This document shows, one piece after another, positions 34,715 to 44,054 of a stretch of 64,000 nt of DNA. The position numbers were made by a program, and so were the translations under genes. The DNA lies in contig NZ_LMUX01000017.1 of the NCBI RefSeq assembly GCF_009765705.1, positions 186,001 to 250,000 of the forward strand, given 5' to 3'. This DNA comes from Burkholderia sp. L27(2015). GTDB taxonomy: Bacteria > Pseudomonadota > Gammaproteobacteria > Burkholderiales > Burkholderiaceae. Each line of letters opens with the position of its first letter. Positions within the stretch are counted from its first letter, which is position 1. Under the pieces are notes generated by a model. That model worked only from the letters and a program-made list of their open reading frames with translations. It did no database searches and was not told where the DNA came from.

Positions 34715-35923
34715 CTAGGCTCCCGGAATCGCTCCGAGCATGCGGCCGACCCGTGTGAAAGCCGCCACCACCTGGTCGATTTGCGCCGGACTATGCGCGG
34801 CACTCATCTGCGTGCGTATCCGGGCGCGTCCCTTGGGCACAACCGGGTACGAAAATCCAATCACGTATATCCCTTCGGTCAGCAGGGCTTCAGCCATGCG
34901 TCCGGCCAATTGCGCATCCCCGAGCAGTACGGGAATGATCGGATGTTGCCCCGGAACCAGCGTAAAGCCTGCGGCACTCATGCCGTCACGAAAACGTTCC
35001 GCGTTCTGGCGCACGCTGTGGCGTAGTTGCAACCCTTCATCGCTGGCAAGAAGCTCCAGCACGCGAATCGAGGCTGCCGCGATGCTGGGCGCGAGCGAGT
35101 TCGAGAAAAGGTAAGGGCGCGAGCGCTGGCGCAATAACTCGACGACTTCGCGACGCGCCGCGACGTAGCCGCCCGATGCACCGCCCAGGGCCTTGCCCAG
35201 GGTGCCGGTGAGGATATCGATGCGGCCTTCGACGCCGCAAAGTTCCGGCGTGCCTCGACCGTTTTCACCGACAAAGCCCACCGCGTGGGAATCGTCCACC
35301 ATCACCAGCGCGCCATAACGATCCGCCAGATCGCAAATCGCGCCCAGGTTGGCGATGATGCCGTCCATCGAGAATACGCCATCGGTGGCGATCAGCTTGA
35401 AGCGCGCACCCGCGGCGTCGGCCGCCTGCAGTTGCGCTTCGAGATCGCTCATATCGTTGTTTTGATAGCGGTAGCGGCGTGCTTTGCAAAGCCGCACGCC
35501 ATCGATGATGCTCGCGTGATTGAGCGCATCGCTGATGACGGCATCGGATTCGTCCAGCAATGTTTCAAAAAGGCCGCCGTTCGCATCGAAACAACTGGAG
35601 TAGAGAATCGTATCCTCGAAACCTAAGAAGGCCGCCAGACGGTCTTCGAGCGTCTTGTGCACGCTTTGCGTACCGCAGATGAAACGCACTGAAGCCATGC
35701 CGAAACCATCGGCGTCCAAGCCGTCCTTGGCCGCCTGGATCAGGCGTGCGTCGTCAGCGAGACCGAGATAGTTATTTGCGCAGAAATTGAGAACCTGCTG
35801 GCCTGCCGCAAGTCGAATTTGTGGGGACTGAGGCGTTGCGATGACACGCTCGGATTTGTAGAACCCGTCCGCTTTGATCTGCGCGATGGTATCGCGCAAG
35901 TTTGATAGATAGCGTTCGCGCAT
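34715..35923 (-). CDS. kbl: 2-amino-3-ketobutyrate coenzyme A ligase (glycine C-acetyltransferase)
   Basis: 402 residues. Alpha-oxoamine synthase family, with PLP Lys244 in [15 protein letters not shown] (same residue number as in E. coli), [15 protein letters not shown], and NNYLGLADD. Cleaves 2-amino-3-ketobutyrate with CoA to glycine and acetyl-CoA. With tdh it converts threonine to glycine. Its promoter must lie in the AT-rich part of 35924-36000. Confidence 0.97.
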   Translation of the reverse strand: MRERYLSNLRDTIAQIKADGFYKSERVIATPQSPQIRLAAGQQVLNFCANNYLGLADDARLIQAAKDGLDADGFGMASVRFICGTQSVHKTLEDRLAAFLGFEDTILYSSCFDANGGLFETLLDESDAVISDALNHASIIDGVRLCKARRYRYQNNDMSDLEAQLQAADAAGARFKLIATDGVFSMDGIIANLGAICDLADRYGALVMVDDSHAVGFVGENGRGTPELCGVEGRIDILTGTLGKALGGASGGYVAARREVVELLRQRSRPYLFSNSLAPSIAAASIRVLELLASDEGLQLRHSVRQNAERFRDGMSAAGFTLVPGQHPIIPVLLGDAQLAGRMAEALLTEGIYVIGFSYPVVPKGRARIRTQMSAAHSPAQIDQVVAAFTRVGRMLGAIPGA

Positions 35924-36280
35924 GGGGGAACCTTGATAATGAACTAAACGCTGGAATTATGCAGCTAAAGCAATATTTATTTTGTACTTTAGTAACAGTG
36001 GCAGACATTCATTATTCGGCTTGCTAGGATGCATCAACGACCCGTGTAAACACATCGTTACGAAGGTGGTAAGTATAGGTATCGGACGTAGTCGAAAACG
36101 TGTGCGGGAAAGCACCGATGCTGACCCGCATACCAAACGACACAATCAAAGCGCAGGCGGGGACCAACCCAGGGAACCAGGGAACCGACCCATGCTTGCG
36201 CACCGTTGGACACGCGGCTCTCGACCCTGGGCTGCGCGGCAACCGTCCGGGCATATGTAGGGTGCAAGTTAGGAGGTGGC
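35924..36280. other. 357-bp intergenic region between kbl and prkA
   Basis: No gene found. The first 70 bp next to kbl are AT-rich and hold a CTAAAG...CTTTAG dyad. The middle has little structure. Around 36165-36185 CCAGGGAA is duplicated. The right end carries a consensus Shine-Dalgarno AGGAGGT (36271-36277) four bases from the prkA ATG. It must contain divergent promoters for kbl-tdh and prkA. I looked for a sigma-54 -24/-12 element (GG-N10-GC) for prkA and did not find a convincing one. Confidence 0.7.
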
Positions 36281-38203
36281 ATGGATATCTACGGCAGTTT
36301 TTCAGCCCGCTTCGATAAGACTCGCGAGGACGAATTTTCGCTCGAGGAATATCTTGATATTTGTAAAACCGACCCCTCGGCTTATGCGACTGCAGGTGAA
36401 CGCATGCTGATGGCAATCGGCGAACCCGAGCAGATCGACACGCGTAACGACTCCCGCTTATCGCGCTTGTTCGCCAACAAGGTGATCAAGGTGTACCCCG
36501 CATTCCGAGAGTTCTATGGTGCCGAAGAAGTCATCGAACAAGTGGTCGCGTATTTTCGCCACGCGGCGCAGGGGCTTGAAGAACGCAAGCAGATCCTGTA
36601 CTTGCTTGGGCCGGTAGGCGGCGGCAAGTCGTCGATCGCCGAACGCCTTAAGCAGCTCATGGAGCGCGTGCCGTTCTATTCGATCAAGGGCTCGCCGGTC
36701 AACGAATCGCCGCTCGGTCTGTTCGACCACGACGAAGACGGCCCGATACTCGAGCAGCAATACGACATTCCCATGCGCTATTTGCGTAGCGTCTTGAGCC
36801 CATGGGCGGTCAAGCGGCTGCACGAGTACAACGGCGATATCCGACGCTTCCGGGTAGTGCGGCGTTATCCGTCGATCATGCGCCAGATCGCGATCTCCAA
36901 AACGGAGCCGGGCGACGAGAATAATCAGGACATCTCGGCACTGGTCGGCAAGGTCGATATTCGCAAGCTCGAGCAGTATGCCCAGGACGATGCCGATGCC
37001 TACAGCTATTCGGGCGGCCTGTGCCTGGCCAATCAGGGCTTGCTCGAATTCGTCGAAATGTTCAAGGCGCCGATCAAGGTGTTGCATCCGTTGCTGACCG
37101 CCACTCAGGAAGGCAACTTCAAAGGCACGGAAGGCTTCGGGGCGATTCCGTTCGACGGCATTATTCTGGCGCACTCCAATGAGTCGGAATGGAAGGCGTT
37201 TCGTAACAATCGCAACAACGAGGCATTGCTCGATCGTATCTACATTGTCAAGGTGCCGTATTGCTTGCGGGTGTCCGAAGAAATCAAGATCTATGAAAAA
37301 TTGATTCGGAATTCGTCGCTGGCACAAGCGATTTGCGCACCGGGCACGCTGAAGATGATGTCGCAGTTCTCGGTGCTCACGCGCTTGCAGGAGCCGGAAA
37401 ATTCGAGCTTATTCTCGAAGATGCAGGTCTACGACGGCGAGAACCTCAAGGATACCGACCCGAAAGCCAAGTCGTATCAGGAGTACAGGGATTTTGCCGG
37501 CGTCGATGAAGGCATGACGGGTGTGTCCACCCGGTTTGCGTTCAAGATCCTCTCGCGGGTGTTTAATTTCGACACCACGGAGGTGGCGGCGAACCCGGTG
37601 CACTTGATGTACGTGCTGGAGCAGCAAATCGAGCGCGAGCAATTTCCGCCGGAATTGGAACAACGCTATCTGGCATTCATCAAAGATACGTTGGCCGGGC
37701 GCTATGTCGAATTCATCGGCAAGGAGATTCAAACTGCGTATCTTGAATCGTATTCGGAATATGGCCAAAACGTCTTCGATCGATACGTGACGTATGCGGA
37801 TTTCTGGATCCAGGACCAGGAGTACCGCGATCACGACACGGGCGAAAGTTTCGATCGCGCGTCGTTGAATGGAGAACTTGAGAAAATCGAAAAACCGGCC
37901 GGCATCAGCAACCCGAAAGATTTCCGCAACGAGATCGTCAATTTTGTGTTGCGGGCTCGGGCGGGCAACGCGGGACAGAATCCGCTATGGACCAGTTACG
38001 AGAAATTGCGGGTGGTGATCGAGAAGAAGATGTTCTCGAATACCGAGGAACTGTTGCCGGTGGTTTCGTTCAACACCAAGGGGTCGGCCGAGGAGCAGCG
38101 CAAGCACGAGGACTTCGTAAACCGCATGGTGACCAAAGGTTATACTCCAAAGCAGGTGCGTCTGTTATGTGAATGGTATCTGCGGGTGCGCAAATCGTCT
38201 TGA
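36281..38203 (+). CDS. prkA: PrkA-type serine protein kinase (YeaG)
   Basis: 640 residues, the normal length. N-terminal AAA-like domain with P-loop LLGPVGGGKSS near 110-120, then the PrkA C-terminal domain resembling kinases (SNESEWKAFRNNRNNEALLDRIYIVKVPYCLRVSEEIKIYEKL). YeaG in enterobacteria responds to nitrogen starvation and stress; PrkA homologues may act as AAA+ proteases as well as kinases. A perfect AGGAGGT precedes ATG 36281, ruling out upstream starts. First gene of the conserved prkA-yeaH-spoVR set. Confidence 0.96.
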   Translation: MDIYGSFSARFDKTREDEFSLEEYLDICKTDPSAYATAGERMLMAIGEPEQIDTRNDSRLSRLFANKVIKVYPAFREFYGAEEVIEQVVAYFRHAAQGLEERKQILYLLGPVGGGKSSIAERLKQLMERVPFYSIKGSPVNESPLGLFDHDEDGPILEQQYDIPMRYLRSVLSPWAVKRLHEYNGDIRRFRVVRRYPSIMRQIAISKTEPGDENNQDISALVGKVDIRKLEQYAQDDADAYSYSGGLCLANQGLLEFVEMFKAPIKVLHPLLTATQEGNFKGTEGFGAIPFDGIILAHSNESEWKAFRNNRNNEALLDRIYIVKVPYCLRVSEEIKIYEKLIRNSSLAQAICAPGTLKMMSQFSVLTRLQEPENSSLFSKMQVYDGENLKDTDPKAKSYQEYRDFAGVDEGMTGVSTRFAFKILSRVFNFDTTEVAANPVHLMYVLEQQIEREQFPPELEQRYLAFIKDTLAGRYVEFIGKEIQTAYLESYSEYGQNVFDRYVTYADFWIQDQEYRDHDTGESFDRASLNGELEKIEKPAGISNPKDFRNEIVNFVLRARAGNAGQNPLWTSYEKLRVVIEKKMFSNTEELLPVVSFNTKGSAEEQRKHEDFVNRMVTKGYTPKQVRLLCEWYLRVRKSS

Positions 38204-38305
38204 TCTTGCTCGCCTGAATCGCGTCCGGTGGCAACAAGTCGGGGCCGCCGGACGCGGGCCGCTCATCGGATCACATCGGGCGCCTGCGCGCGGGAGACAT
38301 CTACA

Positions 38306-39565
38306 GTGCTGCATCAAATAATCGACCGCAGGCTTGCGGGGAAAAACAAGAGTATTGCGAACCGTGAGCGCTTCCTGCGCAGGTTCCGCAGCCACATCAG
38401 GCGTGCCGTGTCGGACGCGGTGCGCGACCGTAGTATCAAGGAGATCGAAAACTCCAAGAGCATTTCCATCCCTCGCAAAGACATTTCTGAACCCGTGTTC
38501 CGGCACGGCCCGGGCGGCAAGCGCGAAATGATCCACCCCGGCAACGACCAATACATGAAAGGCGACAAGATCGATCGCCCGACGGGGGGTGCTGGACAAG
38601 GGGGAAGCGCGGCCAGCAACGAGGGCGACGGCGAAGACGATTTCGTGTTTCAACTCAGCCGAGAAGAATTCATGCAGTACTTCTTCGAGGACCTCGAACT
38701 ACCGCATTTGGTCAAGACGCAGCTAAGCGCCGTGCCCGATGTGAAAAATGTCCGGTCGGGCTACGCGGCCGAGGGCACGCCGAACAATATCGACATCGTG
38801 CGTTCGCTGCGCAGCGCGCTGGGTCGACGCATTGCGCTGGGCGCGCCCTTAGTCACCGAGTTGGCGCGTCTTGAAGCCGAGCTGGAGCTGATCAAGGCGG
38901 ACACCGGCGACCGGCGCATCGAGATTGAAGAGCTTGCGGAAGCGATCCACCATTTGAAGGGCAAGATCTGGCGCATTCCCTTTATCGACCCGTTCGATTT
39001 GCGCTATGTGAATCGCATCCGTCAACCTACGCCATCGAGTCAAGCGGTGATGTTTTGCGTGATGGACGTATCGGGTTCGATGGACGAACAGCGCAAGGAT
39101 CTGGCCAAGCGCTTTTTCATCCTGTTGTACCTGTTCTTGACGCGCAACTACGAAAAGATCGAGGTGGTTTTTATCCGTCATCACACCCGTGCCGACGAAG
39201 TCGATGAAGATACCTTTTTCCATTCGACGGAAAGCGGCGGCACCGTCGTTTCCAGCGCGCTGGAGTTGATGGATCAGATCATCACGCAGCGCTACGATCC
39301 GAGCGCCTGGAATATCTACGCAGCTCAGGCGTCCGATGGCGATAACTGGGGCGACGATTCGCCGCAATGCCGTGCTTTACTCGCCGAGCGCATATTGCCG
39401 CGCACGCGTTATTTCGCTTATATCCAGGTCGCTCAGGAGGAGCAGAATCTGTGGATGGAGTATCAGACGCTCGCGCAAAGCTATGGTCAATTCGCCATGA
39501 AGAAGGTCATCGCGGCGTCGGACATCTACCCGGTGTTCAGGGAGTTGTTCGAAAAGCAGATCTGA
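38306..39565 (+). CDS. yeaH: YeaH family protein (DUF444, VWA-like)
   Basis: 419 residues from GTG 38306, with GGGAG nine bases upstream, giving the family start LHQIIDRRLAGKNKSIANRERFLRRF. The C-terminal half has a VWA-type MIDAS motif DVSGSMDE. A Gly/Asp-rich segment (RPTGGAGQGGSAASNEGDGEDD) separates a basic N-terminal domain from the rest. It works with PrkA/YeaG; molecular role not established. In the frame, 26 codons upstream of the GTG are open but do not look coding. Confidence 0.93.
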   Translation: MLHQIIDRRLAGKNKSIANRERFLRRFRSHIRRAVSDAVRDRSIKEIENSKSISIPRKDISEPVFRHGPGGKREMIHPGNDQYMKGDKIDRPTGGAGQGGSAASNEGDGEDDFVFQLSREEFMQYFFEDLELPHLVKTQLSAVPDVKNVRSGYAAEGTPNNIDIVRSLRSALGRRIALGAPLVTELARLEAELELIKADTGDRRIEIEELAEAIHHLKGKIWRIPFIDPFDLRYVNRIRQPTPSSQAVMFCVMDVSGSMDEQRKDLAKRFFILLYLFLTRNYEKIEVVFIRHHTRADEVDEDTFFHSTESGGTVVSSALELMDQIITQRYDPSAWNIYAAQASDGDNWGDDSPQCRALLAERILPRTRYFAYIQVAQEEQNLWMEYQTLAQSYGQFAMKKVIAASDIYPVFRELFEKQI

Positions 39566-39695
39566 TCGGTCTTCTGGCGGGTCTGGCGCGCTTCGATTTA
39601 CCGGGGCTTCAAAGTTGAACGTCGAGTTGAGCGTCAAGTAGCGCTCGCGGCGTAGTCCCGACGTATTGCATGAGAGTATTGCCTAGGAGCAGCAC

Positions 39696-41219
39696 ATGAA
39701 AACTCTGGAACGAACCCAGTTACCGTGCCCGTCCGACTGGAACTTCGAGCTCATCGAACAATACGATCAGGAGATCGCGCGGGTCGCGGCCAATTACCGG
39801 CTCGATATCTATCCGATTCAGCTCGAAATCATCTCGGCCGAGCAAATGATGGATGCGTACGCCTCGGTTGGCCTGCCGGTCAATTACCGCCACTGGTCGT
39901 TCGGCAAGCATTTTCTGTCGACGGAGAAGAGTTATCGCCGCGGCCAGATGGGCCTGGCCTACGAAATCGTGATCAATTCCAACCCCTGCATCGCGTATTT
40001 GATGGAAGAAAATACGATGACGATGCAGGCGCTCGTGATTGCGCATGCCGCTTATGGGCATAACTCGTTTTTCAAGGGCAATTACCTGTTCCAGTTATGG
40101 ACCGATGCGCACGCCATCGTCGATTACCTGGTCTATGCCAAGAATTACATCGCCGAGTGCGAAGAGCGCTACGGGTTGGAACGGGTCGAGCTGCTGCTCG
40201 ACTCCTGCCATGCATTGATGTATTACGGTGTCGATCGCTACAAACGCCCGCAAAAACCCTCGTTGGCCAAAGAGCTGGTGCGGCAACGTGAACGCGAGGC
40301 CTATCAGCAGTTGCAGGTCAATGAACTATGGCGGACGGTGCCGCAGAAAAAAGGCGAAGCCACGCCCTACGCCGAGGAGCGTTTTCCGGCCGAGCCTGAA
40401 GAAAATCTACTGTATTTTGCCGAGAAGAATGCACCGTTGCTCGACGCGTGGGAGCGGGAAATCATCCGTATCGTACGCAAGGTCGGCCAGTATTTCTATC
40501 CGCAGCGGCAGACTCAGGTCATGAACGAGGGGTGGGCCACGTTCTGGCACTACACCTTGCTCAATACGCTTTACGACGAGGGCAAGCTGGCCGACCGCTT
40601 CATGATGGAATTTCTCCATTCGCACAGCAATGTCGTGTTTCAGCCGCCCGTGAGCGCGCCTTACTACAGCGGCATCAACCCATACGCGCTGGGTTTTTCG
40701 ATGATGAGCGACCTGCGCCGGATCTGCGAGCACCCGACCGACGAAGACCGCCGCTGGTTCCCGGAACTGGTCGGCACGCCGTGGCTCGATACCCTGCATT
40801 ACGCGATGCGCAACTTCAAGGACGAGAGCTTTGTCGCGCAATATCTATCGCCCAAGCTGATGCGCGATATGCGCCTGTTTGCCGTGCTCGACGACGATAC
40901 GCGCAACGCGCTTGAAGTCTCGGCGATCCACGACGACTCCGGGTATCAATACCTGCGCGAGGCCTTGTCGCGGCAATACGATATACACCATCGAGAACCC
41001 AACATCCAGGTCTGGTCGGTCGACACGCGCGGCGATCGCAGCTTGATGCTCAGGCATTTTCGCACGGACAACCGACCGCTGGCCGGCGACACCGAAGAAG
41101 TGCTCAAGCACATGGCGCGCCTGTGGCAGTTCACAGTGCATCTGGAAAGTATCGACGAAAACGGCGTGGTCAGGCAGCGCTACGAGTGCGAGCCGCAGCG
41201 GCAACCTGTGCGGGTTTAG
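39696..41219 (+). CDS. spoVR: SpoVR family protein
   Basis: 507 residues. SpoVR signature blocks are present: YPIQLEIISAEQMMDAYASVGLPVNYRHWSFGKHF, VIAHAAYGHNSFFKGN and MNEGWATFWHYTLLNTLYDEGKL, with HxxxH/E-rich residues that could bind metal. Third member of the prkA-yeaH-spoVR set; function in non-sporeformers is unknown beyond stress links. The stop is followed at once by five 14-bp tandem repeats. Confidence 0.95.
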   Translation: MKTLERTQLPCPSDWNFELIEQYDQEIARVAANYRLDIYPIQLEIISAEQMMDAYASVGLPVNYRHWSFGKHFLSTEKSYRRGQMGLAYEIVINSNPCIAYLMEENTMTMQALVIAHAAYGHNSFFKGNYLFQLWTDAHAIVDYLVYAKNYIAECEERYGLERVELLLDSCHALMYYGVDRYKRPQKPSLAKELVRQREREAYQQLQVNELWRTVPQKKGEATPYAEERFPAEPEENLLYFAEKNAPLLDAWEREIIRIVRKVGQYFYPQRQTQVMNEGWATFWHYTLLNTLYDEGKLADRFMMEFLHSHSNVVFQPPVSAPYYSGINPYALGFSMMSDLRRICEHPTDEDRRWFPELVGTPWLDTLHYAMRNFKDESFVAQYLSPKLMRDMRLFAVLDDDTRNALEVSAIHDDSGYQYLREALSRQYDIHHREPNIQVWSVDTRGDRSLMLRHFRTDNRPLAGDTEEVLKHMARLWQFTVHLESIDENGVVRQRYECEPQRQPVRV

Positions 41220-41220
41220 T

Positions 41221-41290
41221 TGCGCGGGTTGAGCTGGGTGCATTGAGCCGGGTGCGTTGAGCTGGCTGGGTCGAGCTGGCTGGGTCGAGC
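41221..41290. repeat. Five 14-bp tandem units directly after spoVR
   Basis: Units 41221-41234 (TGCGCGGGTTGAGC), 41235-41248 (TGGGTGCATTGAGC), 41249-41262 (CGGGTGCGTTGAGC), 41263-41276 and 41277-41290 (both TGGCTGGGTCGAGC). All end in GAGC. The array starts one base past the stop codon. Confidence 0.92.
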
Positions 41291-41304
41291 TGAATGAGGT
41301 GGCT

Positions 41305-41943
41305 TCAGAACACGCCCGGCAGTACGCGAAAGCGCACTTGGCGTCGATACGCCTGGTATGACGTGTCTTGGCTCAACAAGGCTTCTTCGCGAAGTACCCG
41401 GTAACCCTGAAACACATAGAGCACAACATAGACCAGGAAATTCTGAACACTGAAATTCGCCAGCAAAAATGCCACGTGGTTCAGGAAGTAGCCGCTATAC
41501 ATCGGGTGACGCGTAAATCGGTACGCGCCGGTCGTGACGATGCCACGATTGGCCGGTAACAAGCCGAACGAGCGCCGCAACGAGACTTTCGCGTATAGCG
41601 CGAGCCCAAGCCCCAAGACCTGCATGACGGTCGCAATGCGTTCGGGAATGAGATGTATACCCGGCAGCAAGTTCACGCCAAGAAAATAATAGGTGGCAAC
41701 GAGCGTGGAAATCAGGGCGAGCGGGCTCCAATCACGCTTGCTGGGCACGCGTGTGCACAACAGCAGCACCACGTTCGCGATCTCGCCTACGAGCAACAAC
41801 AACACCGTCACCCGCCCCGGATCCAGATGCCATTGCTTGAACGCAGCGACCGCGAAAACCATACCGGCGAGCGCAGCACACACGCGCAGAATCAATTCGA
41901 ACAGGACGTGCGACAGCGGAGCCGGTCCAGCGGGTGAGTTCAT
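41305..41943 (-). CDS. Isoprenylcysteine carboxyl methyltransferase-like membrane protein
   Basis: 212 residues with five or six hydrophobic segments. The family's C-terminal block is seen: GAYRFTRHPMYSGYFLNHVAFLLANF and then Glu in YRVLREEALL. Members use S-adenosylmethionine to methylate phospholipid amines, isoprenoid or other small lipophilic molecules; no substrate can be assigned. ATG 41943 was chosen over GTG 41955. It faces spoVR. Confidence 0.82.
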   Translation of the reverse strand: MNSPAGPAPLSHVLFELILRVCAALAGMVFAVAAFKQWHLDPGRVTVLLLLVGEIANVVLLLCTRVPSKRDWSPLALISTLVATYYFLGVNLLPGIHLIPERIATVMQVLGLGLALYAKVSLRRSFGLLPANRGIVTTGAYRFTRHPMYSGYFLNHVAFLLANFSVQNFLVYVVLYVFQGYRVLREEALLSQDTSYQAYRRQVRFRVLPGVF

Positions 41944-42150
41944 GGGGCAGGGCACAAAAAGGTTGGCGAGAGGGTTGGCCTAAGGATTGACCAACATTTA
42001 GCAGCAGCGCAGCGCACGAAACACTACAGCGCCGAACGACTAGCCAAGATTACCATCCCGCCGCGCTCGGATGAAAGCTGCGCGCCGCGTTATTCCCCCA
42101 AGCCCCAAGAGACTGACGTAGATTCGCCACCCATAGTCCAGCAGTACAGA

Positions 42151-43839
42151 TCAGACGCGGCGGGTGCTGAAATCGAGCGCCCCGGTCAAATCGCCCAGTG
42201 GTTCGCGATTGTCCTCTCGAAACGCTCGATCGCGCGCCGCAACCCCTTCAAGCGGCTGCAAGTCGTGGACGCGCGAGATAAATCGCAGGATAGATATCGT
42301 GTCGTAGGGGGTATGGTCGATATAGCCGCGACGTGCGTGCTCGGACACGATCAGGGCAGGGACTCGTGAGCCCGGGCCCCACCGGTCGCCTTTGGGCGGC
42401 GACACGTGATCCCACCAGCCGCCATTTTCGTCGACGGTAATGATGACCACCATATCCTGCCATTGCGGACCTTGCCGCAATTGCTCGACCACGTGTGCGA
42501 TATGCTGGTCGCCAGACGCCACGTCCGCGTAGCCGGCGTGCATGTTCAAATTCCCCTGCGGCTTGTAGAACGTCACCGCGGGCAGTTTGCCGGCTGCAGC
42601 GTCGGCCAGGAAATGATTGGTCGCTACCGTATCGCCTTCGCCCGCGTCGCGCAGATGGCGCGCGCGTGCCGCGGTGCCCGGGGCGTAATTGGCAAAATAG
42701 TTGAACGGCTGGTGATGAGTCTGGAAATTGGGCACCGGGCTCTTGTTACCGCCATCGATGGCAGCCTGCCAGGCGCCTGCGTACCACGCCCAGTCCACGC
42801 CGCGATCCGAAAGCCGGTCGCCGATAGTGGCATAGGTTTGCGGCGGCAGCGTGTTGGGATTGGCGGGATCGGCGTAACGCGGATCGCCGCCTTTGGCTGG
42901 TGGCACGCTGCTCGGCTGATAGGGCGTTTGCATCGTGTTGACTGCGTACCCATCGGGGGTCATTGCGCCGTCGTTGACGAATAAGGGCACGCCGTCGAGC
43001 GCCGAGCGCGGCGAGTTTGCGGCAACCTTCAGGCTGGTACCGCGCGGGTCGTCACCGTCCAGCACCGCGACCTTCTTTTTTGCCGGGCTGTTGGCGACGT
43101 TCGGATAAACCGGAGGAGCCGCCGAAATCAGGTAGACGTGGTTCATAAACGAGCCGCCGAACGCGCCCATGAAAAAATTGTCGCACAGCGTGTATTCGCG
43201 CGCGAGTTTCGCCAGTTGGAGGCTATTCACGGTATTGCCGTAGTGCCCCATGACCAGGCCGCCGCTGTCGGCCCAGGCGACAAACTGATCGTTGCGGCCG
43301 CCGTTGATCTGCATCTGGTTTTGGTAAAAACGATGCCAGAGATCCTGGGTCACGACAGCCTCGGGCAACGGTTCGCCTTGCGCGTCGCTGAGTTTGAACG
43401 GCTTGTTGGCCAGCCCGCTGATATCATTTTCGCCGATCTTGAACGTCTTGCCGTCGACGGTTTGTGCTGTGGGCACCAAGCCGCCCCAAATTTTCGGCAG
43501 GGTGGGCAGCCGCGTCAGACCATCACGGTCGAGTTGCACTGAGCGGTGCTCCGACACATCGTCAAGCGGACTCTGCACACCCGGAAAATTGCCGAACAAA
43601 TTATTGAAACTGCGGTTCTCCGCATAGATCACGACAATGTGCTTCACATGCTGTTTGAGCAACGCGTTGGTGCGTTTTTCGCTCGCCGGCAGACCGGCAG
43701 CCAGCCCGTCCTCGCTGTATGTTGCAACACCCAAGCCCAATGCCGCGATGCCGCCGAGTATCTTGCGCCGGTTCGGGTTCAAAACGACGTCATCGTCTGC
43801 TGGGGTGTCTGCAGGCAAATCCTGGTCTTTGGATGTCAT
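42151..43839 (-). CDS. AcpA-type acid phosphatase (phosphoesterase family, PF04185)
   Basis: 562 residues. A twin-arginine-like leader NRRKILGGIAALGLGVA (about 23-40) suggests Tat export. The phosphoesterase/phospholipase C superfamily signature ENRSFNNLFGNFPG follows, with TVDENGGWWDHVSPP and the HxPYDTISILRFI block near the C-terminus. Members act on phosphomonoesters or phospholipids in the periplasm or outside. AcpA-like and phospholipase C-like members are hard to tell apart by eye. It is not visibly in an operon. Confidence 0.87.
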   Translation of the reverse strand: MTSKDQDLPADTPADDDVVLNPNRRKILGGIAALGLGVATYSEDGLAAGLPASEKRTNALLKQHVKHIVVIYAENRSFNNLFGNFPGVQSPLDDVSEHRSVQLDRDGLTRLPTLPKIWGGLVPTAQTVDGKTFKIGENDISGLANKPFKLSDAQGEPLPEAVVTQDLWHRFYQNQMQINGGRNDQFVAWADSGGLVMGHYGNTVNSLQLAKLAREYTLCDNFFMGAFGGSFMNHVYLISAAPPVYPNVANSPAKKKVAVLDGDDPRGTSLKVAANSPRSALDGVPLFVNDGAMTPDGYAVNTMQTPYQPSSVPPAKGGDPRYADPANPNTLPPQTYATIGDRLSDRGVDWAWYAGAWQAAIDGGNKSPVPNFQTHHQPFNYFANYAPGTAARARHLRDAGEGDTVATNHFLADAAAGKLPAVTFYKPQGNLNMHAGYADVASGDQHIAHVVEQLRQGPQWQDMVVIITVDENGGWWDHVSPPKGDRWGPGSRVPALIVSEHARRGYIDHTPYDTISILRFISRVHDLQPLEGVAARDRAFREDNREPLGDLTGALDFSTRRV

Positions 43840-44010
43840 ATTTTATGCGCTCTAAGGATACGAAGGACGACGACAGCCGATGCAAGCAAGGCATGGACAA
43901 CTAAACGTTCCGCACGACCACCAATGATAGGGGAAAAACGGGACGTAGAAAACGTGCCAGCTATACCCCGAACGGAGACTACGCTAGAAATATGACCGAT
44001 TGGTTAATCG

Positions 44011-44054
44011 GGCACGCTGGCCCGCTGTGTCAGGCACGCTGGACCGCTTTGTCA
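44011..44054. repeat. 22-bp tandem duplication that includes the VWA gene stop codon
   Basis: Copies 44011-44032 and 44033-44054, differing at two positions (both start GGCACGCTGG and end TGTCA). The right copy ends on the TCA that is the minus-strand stop of the VWA gene (44052-44054). The left copy carries the same TCA, so the stop is duplicated 22 bp further on. Confidence 0.9.

Noticed and set aside
35924-36280. Sigma-54 promoter for prkA, expected by analogy with nitrogen-controlled yeaG
   Set aside because: No GG-N10-GC element with reasonable flanks was found.
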